A stretch of 33,080 nt of DNA, taken from Vibrio ordalii ATCC 33509 (GTDB lineage Bacteria > Pseudomonadota > Gammaproteobacteria > Enterobacterales > Vibrionaceae). The position numbers and the translations under genes were made by a program. Position 1 is the first letter of the stretch. Every line of letters starts with the position of its first letter. The DNA lies in the NCBI GenBank assembly GCA_000257205.1, contig AEZC01000141.1:1-33080 (forward strand), in the 5' to 3' direction. Positions 23,028 through 33,080 of this stretch are shown here, in pieces. Under the pieces are notes generated by a model that saw only the letters and a program-made list of their open reading frames with translations, was not told the origin of the DNA and ran no database searches.

Positions 23028-23100
23028 AGTGCCAACAGAAATCAAAGATACGTCTGCTCATGGATTTTGATTGTAGACGTGTCTCACTCTAAGGCTGACT

Positions 23101-23176
23101 GTAATCGATTTCATGTGTGACCTCACTCTAAATGTGAAAAACAAAATTACGTTACATTGCATTGCGTGACTTAAAT
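23101..23176 (+). promoter_or_regulatory. Possible CRP/CytR control region of cdd
   Basis: Two TGTGA boxes (23116-23120 and 23133-23137) stand 17 bases apart upstream of cdd, and GTTACATTGCATTGCG follows at 23151-23166, close to CytR half-sites (GTTGCATT). E. coli cdd is controlled by CRP and CytR from a similar array. The second halves of the CRP sites are poor, so this is a weak call. Confidence 0.35.
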
Positions 23177-23235
23177 CTCAGTAAAATTTCATTCTTCGCC
23201 TAGAATATTCCTCAATACATAGATAAGGACTCATT

Positions 23236-24123
23236 ATGAAAAGCCGTATTGAACAGGCGCTAGCTGATACGCCAAAACCCGTTGCAGAATTTTTGTCGCC
23301 CATTCTGCTGTGCGATGATTTTGACGCAACCCTATCACCAGAACAGTTCAACCAACTGCTTTCTCTTTCTGGCTTAGACGATGCGGAATTGCGCGTTGCA
23401 CTGCTGCCTTTTGCGGCCGCCTATGCTTATGTACCACTTTCAAACTTTTACGTGGGAGCCATCGTCAGAGGTTTATCGGGCCGTTTGTACTTTGGCGCAA
23501 ATATCGAGTTTTCCGGTGCACAATTAGGCCAAACCGTACACGCCGAGCAATGCGCCATCAGCCATGCGTGGATGAAAGGTGAACAAGGCGTTGCGGACAT
23601 CACCATCAACTTCAGCCCTTGTGGACACTGCCGTCAGTTTATGAATGAGCTTACGACCGCAGACTCGCTTGCCATTCAGCTACCACAGCGTGATGAGAAG
23701 TCACTGCAAGAGTACTTACCTGAATCATTTGGTCCTGCCGATTTAGGTGTTGATTCTGGTCTAATGGCAGACGCTAACCACGGCAAAACAACTACCGAAG
23801 ATGACCCACTCATTGGCTTAGCTCTTAATGGCCTAAACCGCAGTTACGCACCCTATACCAACAATCTCAGTGGTGTTGCCCTGCAAGTTGAGAATGGTAA
23901 AACCTACGTCGGTGCGTATGCTGAAAATGCCGCATTCAACCCAAGCTTACCACCATTGCAAGTTGCTCTTGTTCAGTTAATGATGGATGGCCAACACTTT
24001 GATAATATTGTCGCAGCCGCATTAGTTGAGATGTCTGATGGCAGCATTAGCCACTTAGCGGATACCCAAGCCACCTTGGAAGTAATTAACCCAGATATTC
24101 CTCTTTCCTATCTTGTGGTTTAA
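23236..24123 (+). CDS. cdd: Cytidine deaminase
   Basis: 295 residues, the long dimeric form found in enterobacteria and vibrios. It converts cytidine and deoxycytidine to uridine and deoxyuridine in pyrimidine salvage. The zinc site is intact: HAEQCAI supplies His and the proton-shuttle Glu, PCGHCRQF supplies two Cys. The second half is the degenerate repeat domain ([18 protein letters not shown]) that has lost its zinc ligands, as is normal. A Shine-Dalgarno TAAGGA lies seven bases before the ATG. It is probably its own transcription unit despite following yohK. Confidence 0.96.
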   Translation: MKSRIEQALADTPKPVAEFLSPILLCDDFDATLSPEQFNQLLSLSGLDDAELRVALLPFAAAYAYVPLSNFYVGAIVRGLSGRLYFGANIEFSGAQLGQTVHAEQCAISHAWMKGEQGVADITINFSPCGHCRQFMNELTTADSLAIQLPQRDEKSLQEYLPESFGPADLGVDSGLMADANHGKTTTEDDPLIGLALNGLNRSYAPYTNNLSGVALQVENGKTYVGAYAENAAFNPSLPPLQVALVQLMMDGQHFDNIVAAALVEMSDGSISHLADTQATLEVINPDIPLSYLVV

Positions 24124-24130
24124 CTTTATT

Positions 24131-24155
24131 TACGCCTCTTAAGCCGAGAGGCGTA
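24131..24155. terminator. Hairpin after cdd, possible terminator
   Basis: TACGCCTCT and AGAGGCGTA form a nine-base-pair stem with a seven-base loop ten bases after the cdd stop. There is no T-run on the plus strand, so termination may be weak or rho-assisted. Confidence 0.45.
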
Positions 24156-24187
24156 CCCATCCTTTCCAGAACTTGTTCTTTACCCCA

Positions 24188-24203
24188 AGGCAAACGTTTG
24201 CTT
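24188..24203. promoter_or_regulatory. PurR operator upstream of purT
   Basis: AGGCAAACGTTTGCTT matches the purine box consensus ANGCAAACGTTTNCNT at every defined position. It lies 70 bases upstream of purT and overlaps the -35 of the candidate promoter, so purine-bound PurR would block transcription. Confidence 0.9.
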
Positions 24204-24225
24204 TTATTCTTAATTTCAGTATGAT
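24198..24225 (+). promoter_or_regulatory. Candidate purT promoter
   Basis: TTGCTT (24198-24203) and TATGAT (24220-24225) are separated by 16 bases. The -35 overlaps the right half of the PurR box, and the transcript would start about 40 bases before the purT ATG. Confidence 0.65.
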
Positions 24226-24272
24226 TTTGGCTGTTTTCGCTATTACCTATTGCTTGAATGTAAGGATTCACT

Positions 24273-25448
24273 ATGTTTGGTACTGCTACACGTGAAAATG
24301 CCACCCGCGTTTTACTGCTTGGTTCCGGAGAATTGGGCAAAGAGGTGGCAATTGAATGCCAACGCCTTGGTTTAGAAGTGATTGCCTGTGATCGCTACGC
24401 CAACGCTCCAGCAATGCAGGTGGCGCATCGTAGCCACGTATTGGATATGCTCGATGGCGATGCGCTACAAGCCATTATCGAACTCGAAAAACCTGACTAC
24501 GTGGTGCCAGAAATTGAAGCAATTGCCACTCACAAGCTGGTTGAACTCGAAGCGCAAGGCTTAAACGTGGTCCCCACAGCAACGGCCACTCAATTGACGA
24601 TGAACCGTGAAGGCATTCGCCGTTTAGCCGCAGAAACTCTTGCCTTACCTACCTCTCCTTATCAGTTTGCTGATGACTATAATGATTTTGTACTGGCGAT
24701 TGAGCATGTCGGTATACCTTGCGTAGTTAAGCCTGTGATGAGTTCATCAGGTAAAGGCCAAAGTGTGATTAAGACGCAAGAGGATATTAGCCGCGCTTGG
24801 GCATACGCTCAAGAAGGTGGCCGCAGTGGAGCTGGGAGAGTGATCGTCGAAGGCTTTATCGATTTCGACTACGAAATTACACTTTTAACGATTCGAGCAG
24901 TTGATGGTGTCCATTTCTGCGCTCCCATTGGTCATCGACAAGAGGAAGGGGATTATCGCGAATCATGGCAACCACAAGTGATGTCAGCTAACGCGATTAA
25001 AGCCGCTGAATATGTAGCAGAACAAGTGGTTAATGCACTCGGTGGTTACGGCTTATTTGGTGTTGAACTGTTTATAAAAGGCGATAATGTTATCTTCAAT
25101 GAAGTGTCCCCTCGCCCACATGATACGGGAATGGTCACCCTCATTTCGCAAGAGATGTCTGAATTTGCGCTACACGTGCGCGCGTTCACGGGTATGCCAA
25201 TCAATAGTATTACCCAATATGGGCCATCGGCATCTGCGGTTATCTTAGGTCAGGGCTCCTCAGCTAATATCAAGTTTGATGGGGTGAATGAAGCGCTGTC
25301 CATCCCGCACACTCAACTTCGTCTGTTTGGTAAACCAGACATTGATGGACGCCGTCGGCTTGGAGTTGCTCTGGCAAAAGATAAAGAACTCAAACAGGCC
25401 TTGCACAACGCGATTCAATGCGCTAAAAGCGTGCAAGTTATTCTGTAA
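24273..25448 (+). CDS. purT: Formate-dependent phosphoribosylglycinamide formyltransferase (GAR transformylase 2)
   Basis: 391 residues, the normal PurT length. It makes formyl-GAR from GAR, formate and ATP in purine synthesis. ATP-grasp architecture: an N-terminal Rossmann-like part with [15 protein letters not shown], a central part with [14 protein letters not shown] binding [20 protein letters not shown], and metal-binding [18 protein letters not shown]. The Shine-Dalgarno TAAGGA lies seven bases before the ATG. It is a single gene with a PurR box upstream and a terminator shared with the convergent chemoreceptor gene. Confidence 0.97.
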   Translation: MFGTATRENATRVLLLGSGELGKEVAIECQRLGLEVIACDRYANAPAMQVAHRSHVLDMLDGDALQAIIELEKPDYVVPEIEAIATHKLVELEAQGLNVVPTATATQLTMNREGIRRLAAETLALPTSPYQFADDYNDFVLAIEHVGIPCVVKPVMSSSGKGQSVIKTQEDISRAWAYAQEGGRSGAGRVIVEGFIDFDYEITLLTIRAVDGVHFCAPIGHRQEEGDYRESWQPQVMSANAIKAAEYVAEQVVNALGGYGLFGVELFIKGDNVIFNEVSPRPHDTGMVTLISQEMSEFALHVRAFTGMPINSITQYGPSASAVILGQGSSANIKFDGVNEALSIPHTQLRLFGKPDIDGRRRLGVALAKDKELKQALHNAIQCAKSVQVIL

Positions 25449-25454
25449 AAAAGC

Positions 25455-25478
25455 AAAGCGAGCCACTAGGCTCGCTTT
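25455..25478. terminator. Bidirectional terminator between purT and the chemoreceptor gene
   Basis: AAAGCGAGCC, loop ACTA, GGCTCGCTTT: a perfect ten-base-pair stem. T-rich sequence follows on the plus strand and a longer T-run (GCTTTTTTA) on the minus strand, so it serves both convergent genes. Confidence 0.9.
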
Positions 25479-25523
25479 CATTTTCGCCAACAACACTCGC
25501 TTCAGAGCAGTCGCTTCAGAGCT

Positions 25524-26822
25524 TTAATCTTTAATCAGCTCACTAACCGTGCCAACAACACTGTCCGCTGCCTTTCTCATTTCATCAATCAGCTTTTGCG
25601 CCTCTTCCAACTTACTGTTGCAAGCTGTTGCTTGCCCCTGAATTGCCCCCATCATCGATGTCGAACTATTGGTCAACTCACTATTTAGCTTAACAATATT
25701 ACCAATTTCATCCGTTGCTTTGGTGGTATTAGAAGCTAATGAACGCACTTCATCAGCAACCACCGCAAAACCTCTTCCATACTCCCCGGCACGCGCGGCC
25801 TCAATGGCGGCGTTGAGGGCCAGTAAGTTAGTCTGCTCTGCAATGCCTGTAATGGTGGTTACGATTTTGGTGATTTGCTGCGACTGGTTAGCCAGTTGCG
25901 TCATCGAGGTATTCGCCTGAGTTATCGCGTTATCAATCTCTTTAGCAATGGAAGCGGCTTCGGCTAAAGTGGTGGTGCCTAGTTGAGCTATATTAACCGT
26001 TTCCTGTGAAGTATGATGCGCAGCCGCTGCTGCCTCTTTAATCGTCCGTGCTTGCAGTACTCGTTGCGTGACATCGGAAGCAAACTTAGTCACACCAATC
26101 ACTTTATGCTTTTCGTTAAAGATGGGGTTATAAGTCGCTTCTAGCCAGATTTCATCACCATGTTTGGTAAAACGTTTAAACAATCCCGTTTTGAAATGAC
26201 CACTGGCAAGCGACGCCCAAAAATTAGGATCTTTTTTATAAAATTCATCATCACAAAAAAGTCGATGATGCTTACCAACGATTTCTGCCAATTTGTATCC
26301 AACACAGGACAAAAAGTTTTGATTCGCCTCAACAACAGTCCCATCGGGGGTGAAAGAAATCACCGCCATTGACTTATCGACAGCTTCAAATACGGATACT
26401 TGCCTATCCAATTTCTCTTTTGCAGCAGTCATATCACTGGCAATCTTAACCACCTTAATCACTTTTCCCTGCTCATCTTTTACAGGGATATAAGAGGCTT
26501 CAAGCCACACTTTATTATGGCTTTTAGTTAAACGACAAAACGTACCCGCATGAGGTTTACCTTGCGCTAAATTTTGCCAAAGCTGCCCATATTGTGGGGT
26601 ATTCACAAATTCATGCTCACAAAATATTCGATGGTGTTGACCAACAATTTCAGATAATGAATAGCCCATCACCTTTAAAAATGGGGGGCTAGCCGTTAGA
26701 ACTTGCCCTTTAGGATCAAACTCAATATAAGCCATCGTATTTTTAATCGAATCGATAACTAATTCATCACAGCTCTTTTTTCGCGGCTGATTATCGCTTG
26801 ACTTTCGGCTAAACAAACCCAT
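25524..26822 (-). CDS. Soluble methyl-accepting chemotaxis protein with two PAS domains
   Basis: 432 residues without any membrane helix, so a cytoplasmic receptor or one tethered by partners. PAS domain 1 (about 27-140) and PAS domain 2 (about 150-265) are similar to each other; both carry EIVGxHHRxFC and end in WLEAxYxPxxxxxxKVxxVxKxASD(M/V)T. The C-terminal signalling part (about 290-432) has the conserved hairpin tip [19 protein letters not shown] followed by [15 protein letters not shown], which contacts CheA/CheW. The ligand or cofactor (flavin, haem or none) cannot be told from sequence. AAGGGA lies upstream of the ATG. The 432-residue length is short for a receptor because transmembrane and HAMP parts are absent. 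Confidence 0.92.
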   Translation of the reverse strand: MGLFSRKSSDNQPRKKSCDELVIDSIKNTMAYIEFDPKGQVLTASPPFLKVMGYSLSEIVGQHHRIFCEHEFVNTPQYGQLWQNLAQGKPHAGTFCRLTKSHNKVWLEASYIPVKDEQGKVIKVVKIASDMTAAKEKLDRQVSVFEAVDKSMAVISFTPDGTVVEANQNFLSCVGYKLAEIVGKHHRLFCDDEFYKKDPNFWASLASGHFKTGLFKRFTKHGDEIWLEATYNPIFNEKHKVIGVTKFASDVTQRVLQARTIKEAAAAAHHTSQETVNIAQLGTTTLAEAASIAKEIDNAITQANTSMTQLANQSQQITKIVTTITGIAEQTNLLALNAAIEAARAGEYGRGFAVVADEVRSLASNTTKATDEIGNIVKLNSELTNSSTSMMGAIQGQATACNSKLEEAQKLIDEMRKAADSVVGTVSELIKD

Positions 26823-26899
26823 AAGTATTCCCTTAGCATTAGATTAGCCCATATCGACGTTTTAACTTAACCTCATTCAAACGCCTAAAAGCTATCTAT

Positions 26900-26950
26900 T
26901 TATTGTTTGTAAATGATTATTGTTTGTAGATGATTATTGTTTGTAGATGA
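26900..26950. repeat. Three 17-bp tandem repeats
   Basis: TTATTGTTTGTAAATGA, then TTATTGTTTGTAGATGA twice, joined head to tail. The first copy differs from the other two by one base. They lie between the tpm stop codon and the upstream side of the chemoreceptor gene. Copy number could vary between strains by slippage. Confidence 0.95.
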
Positions 26951-26978
26951 TTCGAATAAACGATCTAAGCATAGTCTG

Positions 26979-27626
26979 CTATTTCTCAATTAACCACACG
27001 ACTTCAGCAAAACGGCTTAATCCTTGTTGACTGATCTTAGGGTGATGTTGATCGGCGTCATCACGAAACAGACACGTCACTTTGCAGTCAGTGAATAGCG
27101 ACTCAACTTCATTTTTGGCGACACAGAATGGAGGGCCCGCCATTTCACCTTGAACGTAATCCAGCGTCACAAGCAGCATCCTTCCGCCCTCTTTCAACAA
27201 TGAAAGCAAGTGAGTAACGTACTCCTCTCGCATTTCAGGGGGCAGCGCAACTAACGCCGCTCGATCGTAAATAAGCTCAACCGCTTTTAGCGGCGCACTA
27301 AAGATATCCCCGGTATAAATCATCAACTCATCAAACTGATACAGTTCATGTGCTCCATTTACGCGAGTGACTGTTGGCGTATAAAAATGCTCGGCAAAAA
27401 AGGAACGAACGGCAATTTCACTCAGCTCTACACCCTGAACCTCTTCATGCTGGGAGGCAAGCCATATCAGATCTTCACTTTTTCCGCACAATGGCACAAA
27501 TACACTTTCATTTCGTTGAGGTGAGAGACGAGGCCAATATTGAATCAGTAACGGATTCACATCTTGTAAGTGAAATCCTATTTGGTTGGAGGCCCATTTC
27601 TGGTGCCAAAACTCGGGATCTTTCAT
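26979..27626 (-). CDS. tpm: Thiopurine S-methyltransferase family protein
   Basis: 215 residues, typical for bacterial Tpm, a cytoplasmic class I methyltransferase using S-adenosylmethionine. Family marks: [14 protein letters not shown] at the N-terminus, [16 protein letters not shown] as the cofactor-binding loop, GVELSEIAV for ribose contact, and [16 protein letters not shown]. In bacteria the enzyme methylates thiopurines and also tellurite or selenium species. The natural substrate here is unknown. The gene stands alone, divergent from relV. Confidence 0.93.
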   Translation of the reverse strand: MKDPEFWHQKWASNQIGFHLQDVNPLLIQYWPRLSPQRNESVFVPLCGKSEDLIWLASQHEEVQGVELSEIAVRSFFAEHFYTPTVTRVNGAHELYQFDELMIYTGDIFSAPLKAVELIYDRAALVALPPEMREEYVTHLLSLLKEGGRMLLVTLDYVQGEMAGPPFCVAKNEVESLFTDCKVTCLFRDDADQHHPKISQQGLSRFAEVVWLIEK

Positions 27627-27974
27627 TATTTTTGTTCTCTACAATTAAAATCTACTGCCAAACAAGCTGCATACTACTGACTAATAAACAAACATCCGCA
27701 AGTTCAACAAGCTGTCTAGAGACAGATATTCATATTTGGTTCATTCTCATTAGATACACTTGGTAACACATCAAATCGAACAGATAACCTAGTGGGATGT
27801 CTGAAGATAAGACTTGTGATAAAGCGCAAAATTATCGATTAATTGTTCCACGAGCTATTGAGTTCACTTTGTTTAGCCCAAGATCTCGTAGCAGGTAAGT
27901 CTGTTTTATTATGCGTTCAGGTTTCTTTTAATCGTTCCACCTTTTACCTAGAAACGCTAAGTTAAGGAGAATGG
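27627..27974. other. Divergent intergenic region between tpm and relV
   Basis: 348 bases without a gene that must hold the promoters of tpm (leftward) and relV (rightward). I see no operator I can name. AAGGAG at 27964-27969 is the relV ribosome binding site, five bases from its ATG. Confidence 0.5.
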
Positions 27975-28748
27975 ATGAGCTTATTTCTACGTACGACAGC
28001 ATTGATGCTATTAGTACTCAGCAGAGCCCCTGCTTTTGCAGCTGTGCCGTTCAATTCAGAAAGTGATGCTAAGGTCGGGGAGTCGAAAAATCAACTCTCA
28101 TCGAAATTATTCAAACACAGTTTGAGTGGTTTATACGGTATTCAATCCACTAATAACCAAGCTTTGCAATCCCACAGCGATTTTGACATTCTTTACAGTA
28201 AAGCTCATCAAGCTCAGTTCGAATTAGAGACGCTATGTAAAAGTGCAGCGCTGTTCACTTCAACAGAGGCTCATTTTTCTGGTATTAAATCCCGCGAGCG
28301 TGCCTTGGCCAAAATTGATCATGAGTTAGAGGGACGTGTGGAGAGAATCACTGATTTAGCCAGAGCAACGATTATCGCTCATGATGTGCCAAGCTTAGTC
28401 CAAGCATATGAAGTATTAAGCCAAGAAGCTAGCATTGTAAAAGTAAAGAACCGCTTTAAATCGCCTGCCGCATCGGGATATCGTGATTTAAACTTACTGG
28501 TTCAACTTCCTAAAACCAATGTCATTGCAGAAGTACAATTACATCTTAAAGCCATTGCAGATGTAAAAAGTGGCCCAGAACATCGTTTCTATGAACAGAT
28601 CCAGAAGTTTGAACGTGTCGCCGCATTAGAGAAGCGTGCGTTACATGATATTGAAAAGGCGCAAATTAACCACTTTCGCCGCCAATCAGTCGAGCTCTAC
28701 CAAAACGCCTGGCAGCCGTATATCACCACTCATATTCAAGCAGCCTAA
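27975..28748 (+). CDS. relV: Small alarmone synthetase RelV
   Basis: 257 residues. A (p)ppGpp synthetase domain of the RelA/SpoT type without a hydrolase or regulatory domain: GIKSRERAL (Lys105, Arg107) is the ATP-binding basic stretch, ITDLARATII (Asp127, Arg130) matches the D-L-A-G-x-R motif, GYRDLNLLV resembles the GTP-binding G-Y-R-S-L-H strand with Asn replacing His, and IAEVQLHL carries Glu186. The overall sequence and the neighbourhood next to ihfA and pheST fit V. cholerae RelV, which makes (p)ppGpp independently of RelA and SpoT. Oddly, the first 25 residues read like a signal peptide (basic start, LMLLVLS core, AFA-A cleavage-like end). No later Met exists in the frame, so translation must begin near here. 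Confidence 0.92.
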   Translation: MSLFLRTTALMLLVLSRAPAFAAVPFNSESDAKVGESKNQLSSKLFKHSLSGLYGIQSTNNQALQSHSDFDILYSKAHQAQFELETLCKSAALFTSTEAHFSGIKSRERALAKIDHELEGRVERITDLARATIIAHDVPSLVQAYEVLSQEASIVKVKNRFKSPAASGYRDLNLLVQLPKTNVIAEVQLHLKAIADVKSGPEHRFYEQIQKFERVAALEKRALHDIEKAQINHFRRQSVELYQNAWQPYITTHIQAA

Positions 28749-28787
28749 TACGTTCAGAACCCTTAACTCACCATAAACAGAAAAAAA

Positions 28788-28808
28788 AGACCACGCATAG
28801 CGTGGTCT
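28788..28808. terminator. Bidirectional terminator between relV and ihfA
   Basis: AGACCACGC, loop ATA, GCGTGGTCT: a perfect nine-base-pair stem. On the minus strand a run of eight T follows directly, so it ends ihfA strongly. On the plus strand it lies 39 bases after relV and is followed by a poorer T-tract. Confidence 0.9.
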
Positions 28809-28818
28809 ATTGCTCGGT

Positions 28819-29115
28819 CTATTTTTCGACATTAATGTTCTCGACTCGGGCTTTTAATTTCTGCCCTGGGCGGAACGTTACGACACGTCGAGCGGAGATA
28901 GGAATATCCTCACCTGTTTTTGGGTTTCGACCCGGACGCTCGTTTTTGTCTCGTAGATCAAAATTACCAAAACCAGATAGTTTTACCTGTTCGCCACTTT
29001 CAAGCGCCTTGCGAATTTCTTCGAAAAACACTTCAACCGTTTCCTTGGCATCCCGTTTACTGTATCCAAGCTTTTCAAACAGGTTTTCAGCCAATTCGGC
29101 CTTTGTGAGCGCCAT
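28819..29115 (-). CDS. ihfA: Integration host factor alpha subunit
   Basis: 98 residues, a DNA-bending protein that pairs with the IHF beta subunit encoded elsewhere. It starts [10 protein letters not shown] and has the two-helix dimerisation part and the beta-arm sequence with [14 protein letters not shown] that inserts its proline into the minor groove, followed by [20 protein letters not shown] lies upstream of the ATG. In E. coli ihfA is the last gene after pheST. Here it follows pheT in the same direction, but 427 bases and a terminator separate them, so it must have its own promoter. Confidence 0.98.
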   Translation of the reverse strand: MALTKAELAENLFEKLGYSKRDAKETVEVFFEEIRKALESGEQVKLSGFGNFDLRDKNERPGRNPKTGEDIPISARRVVTFRPGQKLKARVENINVEK

Positions 29116-29482
29116 AAAACTTCCCTCAAAGCTATGTTAAACCTTGCTGCCTCTAAGCAGCGCCAAAGCATTTTCGCTTAGCCAATCAATAAGATATCGG
29201 CTTTACCTGAAAAGTGTATGCCAAGCTTCTGATTTTCGCCAACTTTTTTATTCGCAATAATATTAATAGTTTCATCAAAATAAGCATATATACTGACTGG
29301 ACTTATAATATTAGGCATTGAAGATTCAGAAAAAACACTGACAATTTAGTTAGTTATATCAGCCCGGCTAACATTTTCAGCATTTAATGCTATTTTGAAC
29401 GAGTATCAATTTCTGATAAAAAAATTTATAACCTGTTAAATCATAGACTTGTTTAACACTAACTTGTCACTAAATTGCATAT
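29116..29482 (-). promoter_or_regulatory. Promoter region of ihfA
   Basis: About 370 AT-rich bases between the pheT terminator and ihfA without an open frame I would support. They should hold an ihfA promoter. I cannot choose a single -35/-10 pair. A small hairpin (GCTGC/GCAGC around 29142-29160) lies in the leader. Confidence 0.4.
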
Positions 29483-29510
29483 AAAAAAGCAGGCTCAACT
29501 TGAACCTGCC
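29483..29510 (-). terminator. Rho-independent terminator after pheT
   Basis: On the minus strand GCAGG-TTCAA pairs with TTGAG-CCTGC (one mismatch near the middle) and is followed by TTTTTT. It lies about 35 bases past the pheT stop and separates pheST from ihfA. Confidence 0.8.
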
Positions 29511-29542
29511 CAAATAAACTTTTATTTATGCTACTTTTTAAG

Positions 29543-31930
29543 TTAGTCGCGTAGGGCTGCACCAAACTGCAGTGTCACGGAATTCACAATCAATTCAACC
29601 GCGCTTGCAATATCCGCTTCTTCTAAAGTACGTTCAGTAGATTGAAGCATCAACGCAATCGCTAAACTCTTCTTGCCCTCTTCAACCCCTTTGCCTACAT
29701 AAACGTCAAACAGCTTAACCTCTTTTAGAAGCTCACCACCAGCGTTACGACATGCATCGACAATATCACCTGAAGCAATAGCGCCATCAACAACCAGTGC
29801 TATATCACGGCGGTTCGCTGGGAACTTAGACAGTGATGCAGCTTCTGGAATTACACGGGTGTTCACCGCTGACCATTCAAGTTCAAATACGATGGTGCGG
29901 CCATTCAAGCCAAACTTACGCTCAAGCTCTGGATGAACAGTGCCTATCACCCCCATAATCTCACCATCGAGAACGATAGCGGCCGATTGCCCTGGGTGCA
30001 GCGCTGGGTGTGCAACAGAAGTAAAGCTGTAAGCTTTGCCGTTGGCGGTTAAATCAAGAATGGCTTCCAAGTCACCTTTTAGATCGAAAAAATCAACCGT
30101 TACGGTGTCCATGTTCCAGTGCTCTTCACCACGAGTACCGGATATTACACCCGCGAGCATAGGCTCTTGGCGCATACCGTTCTCTGCCGAAGCATCAGGA
30201 ATAAAACGTAAACCATATTCAAATAAACGAACCCTTGGCTGCTGGCGTTTCTGGTTATGAACCACGGTATTTAATAAACCTTGGATCAAGCCCAAACGCA
30301 TCGCTGACATATCGGCAGAAATAGGATTAGGTAGAATGAGTGGTTCAACATCTGGAACAATCAGTTTTTGCTGCTCTGGCTCAACGAAGCTGTAGGTGAT
30401 CGCTTCATGGTAACCACGGTCAACTAACAAATGACGAACACGCTTAAGTGGCAAGTTTGCTTCTTGGTGGTCATTCATGCTCAATGCTGCGACGGGAGCT
30501 TGATTAGGGATATTGTTGTAACCGTAAATACGGCCAATTTCCTCAATCAAGTCTTGCTCAATCGCGATATCAAAACGCCACGTTGGCGCGGTAGCAACCC
30601 AACTTTCTGCGCAACTCTCAACACTCATACCTAAACGCTTTAGGATTTCAACCACATCAGCATCAGCGATGTGATGACCAAGCAAACTGTCCAGCTTAGT
30701 GCGACGAAGTGTGACTTGATTTGGTTTAGGTAAATCCGTTTCAGACTCAACACTAACCACAGGTGCAACTTCACCGCCACAAATATCAACCAACAGCTGC
30801 GTCGCTCGTTCCATCGCACTGGCTTGCAACGCGTAGTCAACACCGCGCTCAAAACGCATGGATGAATCAGTATGCAGACCATAGCTACGAGCACGACCTC
30901 GGATATGGTCTGGTGCAAAGAAAGCACACTCAAGCAGTACATCTTGAGTTTCTGAGCTAACGCCTGAACCTTCACCACCAAAAATGCCCGCAATGGCTAA
31001 TGCTTTATTGTGATCGGCAACAACCAGCGTATCGACATTCAACTTAGCTTCTGTACCATCGAGCAGCGTAAGTTTTTCATCCTGCTCGGCCATACGAACA
31101 ACAATACCGCCTTCGATCTTAGCAAGATCAAAGGCATGCATCGGTTGGCCTTGTTCAAGCAAGATATAGTTAGTGATATCAACCACTGGATCAATTGAAC
31201 GTAGACCACAGCGGCGTAACTTCTCTTGCATCCAAAGCGGTGTTTGGGCTTGAACATTAATGTTTTTAACCACGCGGCCAAGATAACGCTGACAAGCGGC
31301 CGGTGCTTTCACTTCAATAGAGACTTTATCTTCAATTGAAGTAGGAATAGCGATGACCGATGGCTCAGTGACATCAATGCGGTTCAATACACCTACTTCA
31401 CGAGCAAGGCCACGAATACTAAAGCAATCTGCGCGGTTCGCGGTCAAATCAACATCAATAGTCACATCATCTAAGCTTAGGAATTCGCGGAAATCAGTAC
31501 CAACGATGGCATCTTCTGCAAGCTCCATAATGCCAGCGGATTCAACATCAATCCCTAGCTCACTGAATGAACAAAGCATGCCGTGAGAAGGCTGACCACG
31601 TAATTTTGCTTTTTTAATCTTGAAATCGCCGGGCAGTACCGCACCAACCGTCGCTACCGCCACTTTTAAGCCTTGGCGGCAGTTTGCTGCTCCACAAACG
31701 ATATCAAGCAGTTCTTCTTCACCCACGTCAACTTTCGTTACACGCAGTTTGTCGGCATCTGGATGTTGACCACATTCCACAACGTGACCCACTTTGACGC
31801 CAGTAAATTCACCGGCGACAGCAAGAACGTCATCGACTTCCAAGCCTGCCATTGTAATTTGATGTGTAAGTTCGTCAGTCGTAACCGCAGGGTTAACCCA
31901 CTCACGAAGCCATGATTCGCTGAATTTCAT
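29543..31930 (-). CDS. pheT: Phenylalanyl-tRNA synthetase beta subunit
   Basis: 795 residues starting at [11 protein letters not shown], the family N-terminus; the longer in-frame reading from 32011 runs back into pheS and is rejected. It forms the alpha2-beta2 enzyme with PheS. Visible parts: an EMAP-like tRNA-binding domain (about 40-150, with HPDADKLRV and [12 protein letters not shown]), the B3/B4 domain containing the editing site, B5 (near [10 protein letters not shown]), the catalytic-like core, and a C-terminal anticodon-binding domain ([15 protein letters not shown]). It begins 16 bases after pheS and shares its transcript. Confidence 0.98.
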   Translation of the reverse strand: MKFSESWLREWVNPAVTTDELTHQITMAGLEVDDVLAVAGEFTGVKVGHVVECGQHPDADKLRVTKVDVGEEELLDIVCGAANCRQGLKVAVATVGAVLPGDFKIKKAKLRGQPSHGMLCSFSELGIDVESAGIMELAEDAIVGTDFREFLSLDDVTIDVDLTANRADCFSIRGLAREVGVLNRIDVTEPSVIAIPTSIEDKVSIEVKAPAACQRYLGRVVKNINVQAQTPLWMQEKLRRCGLRSIDPVVDITNYILLEQGQPMHAFDLAKIEGGIVVRMAEQDEKLTLLDGTEAKLNVDTLVVADHNKALAIAGIFGGEGSGVSSETQDVLLECAFFAPDHIRGRARSYGLHTDSSMRFERGVDYALQASAMERATQLLVDICGGEVAPVVSVESETDLPKPNQVTLRRTKLDSLLGHHIADADVVEILKRLGMSVESCAESWVATAPTWRFDIAIEQDLIEEIGRIYGYNNIPNQAPVAALSMNDHQEANLPLKRVRHLLVDRGYHEAITYSFVEPEQQKLIVPDVEPLILPNPISADMSAMRLGLIQGLLNTVVHNQKRQQPRVRLFEYGLRFIPDASAENGMRQEPMLAGVISGTRGEEHWNMDTVTVDFFDLKGDLEAILDLTANGKAYSFTSVAHPALHPGQSAAIVLDGEIMGVIGTVHPELERKFGLNGRTIVFELEWSAVNTRVIPEAASLSKFPANRRDIALVVDGAIASGDIVDACRNAGGELLKEVKLFDVYVGKGVEEGKKSLAIALMLQSTERTLEEADIASAVELIVNSVTLQFGAALRD

Positions 31931-31946
31931 TGTGTTTACCCTTGAA

Positions 31947-33069
<1,123 letters not shown>

Positions 33070-33080
33070 TATTTTTGCCA

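Noticed and set aside
28802..29140. 112-codon plus-strand frame opposite ihfA
   Set aside because: It is wholly antisense to ihfA, a certain gene, and has no motif.

Overview
The window looks like a chromosome segment from a Vibrio of the V. cholerae / V. mimicus / V. metoecus group. The evidence is a MARTX toxin locus (rtxH-rtxC-rtxA, divergent from rtxB-rtxD-rtxE) beside a run of core genes that, as I recall it, matches the V. cholerae chromosome I order: tcyP-type transporter, sbcB, yohJ-yohK, cdd, purT, chemoreceptor, tpm, relV, ihfA, pheT, pheS. The small alarmone synthetase relV is itself characteristic of vibrios.

Layout. Positions 1-172 hold a bidirectional terminator and nothing else I can name. 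Positions 173-12759 (minus strand) hold rtxA, a 3916-residue MARTX toxin, then rtxC (toxin acyltransferase) and rtxH (unknown). Positions 12760-13075 form an AT-rich divergent promoter region. Positions 13076-18670 (plus) hold rtxB, rtxD and rtxE, overlapping or nearly so, which encode the dedicated type I secretion ABC transporters and adaptor. The plus-strand core genes follow: cystine transporter tcyP, exonuclease I, the LrgA/LrgB-like pair, cytidine deaminase, and purT with an excellent PurR operator. A soluble double-PAS chemoreceptor and tpm lie on the minus strand, relV on the plus strand, and ihfA, pheT and pheS on the minus strand.

The most interesting content is the effector cargo of rtxA. 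The conserved N-terminal repeats, jelly-roll-like and coiled-coil stretch, cysteine protease domain and C-terminal glycine-rich repeats are all present. I see none of the usual V. cholerae effectors (actin cross-linking, RID, alpha/beta hydrolase) between them. The cargo region instead encodes a helical-bundle-like segment, an ADP-ribosyltransferase-like domain (Arg2221, Ser-Thr-Ser 2249-2251, Gln2287-x-Glu2289), and an ExoY-like nucleotidyl cyclase (Lys2445, Lys2452, Asp2582, Asp2584, His2670), immediately before the autoprocessing protease (His2896, Cys2945). I infer that the toxin delivers an ADP-ribosyltransferase plus a host-activated cyclase, a different cargo from the El Tor cholera MARTX.

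How the parts work together: RtxC would acylate RtxA, and RtxB/RtxE with RtxD and an outer-membrane TolC encoded elsewhere would export it. In the host cell the cysteine protease, activated by inositol hexakisphosphate, would release the effectors. The flanking genes are ordinary metabolism, repair and regulation and look like the ancestral backbone into which the toxin locus was placed.
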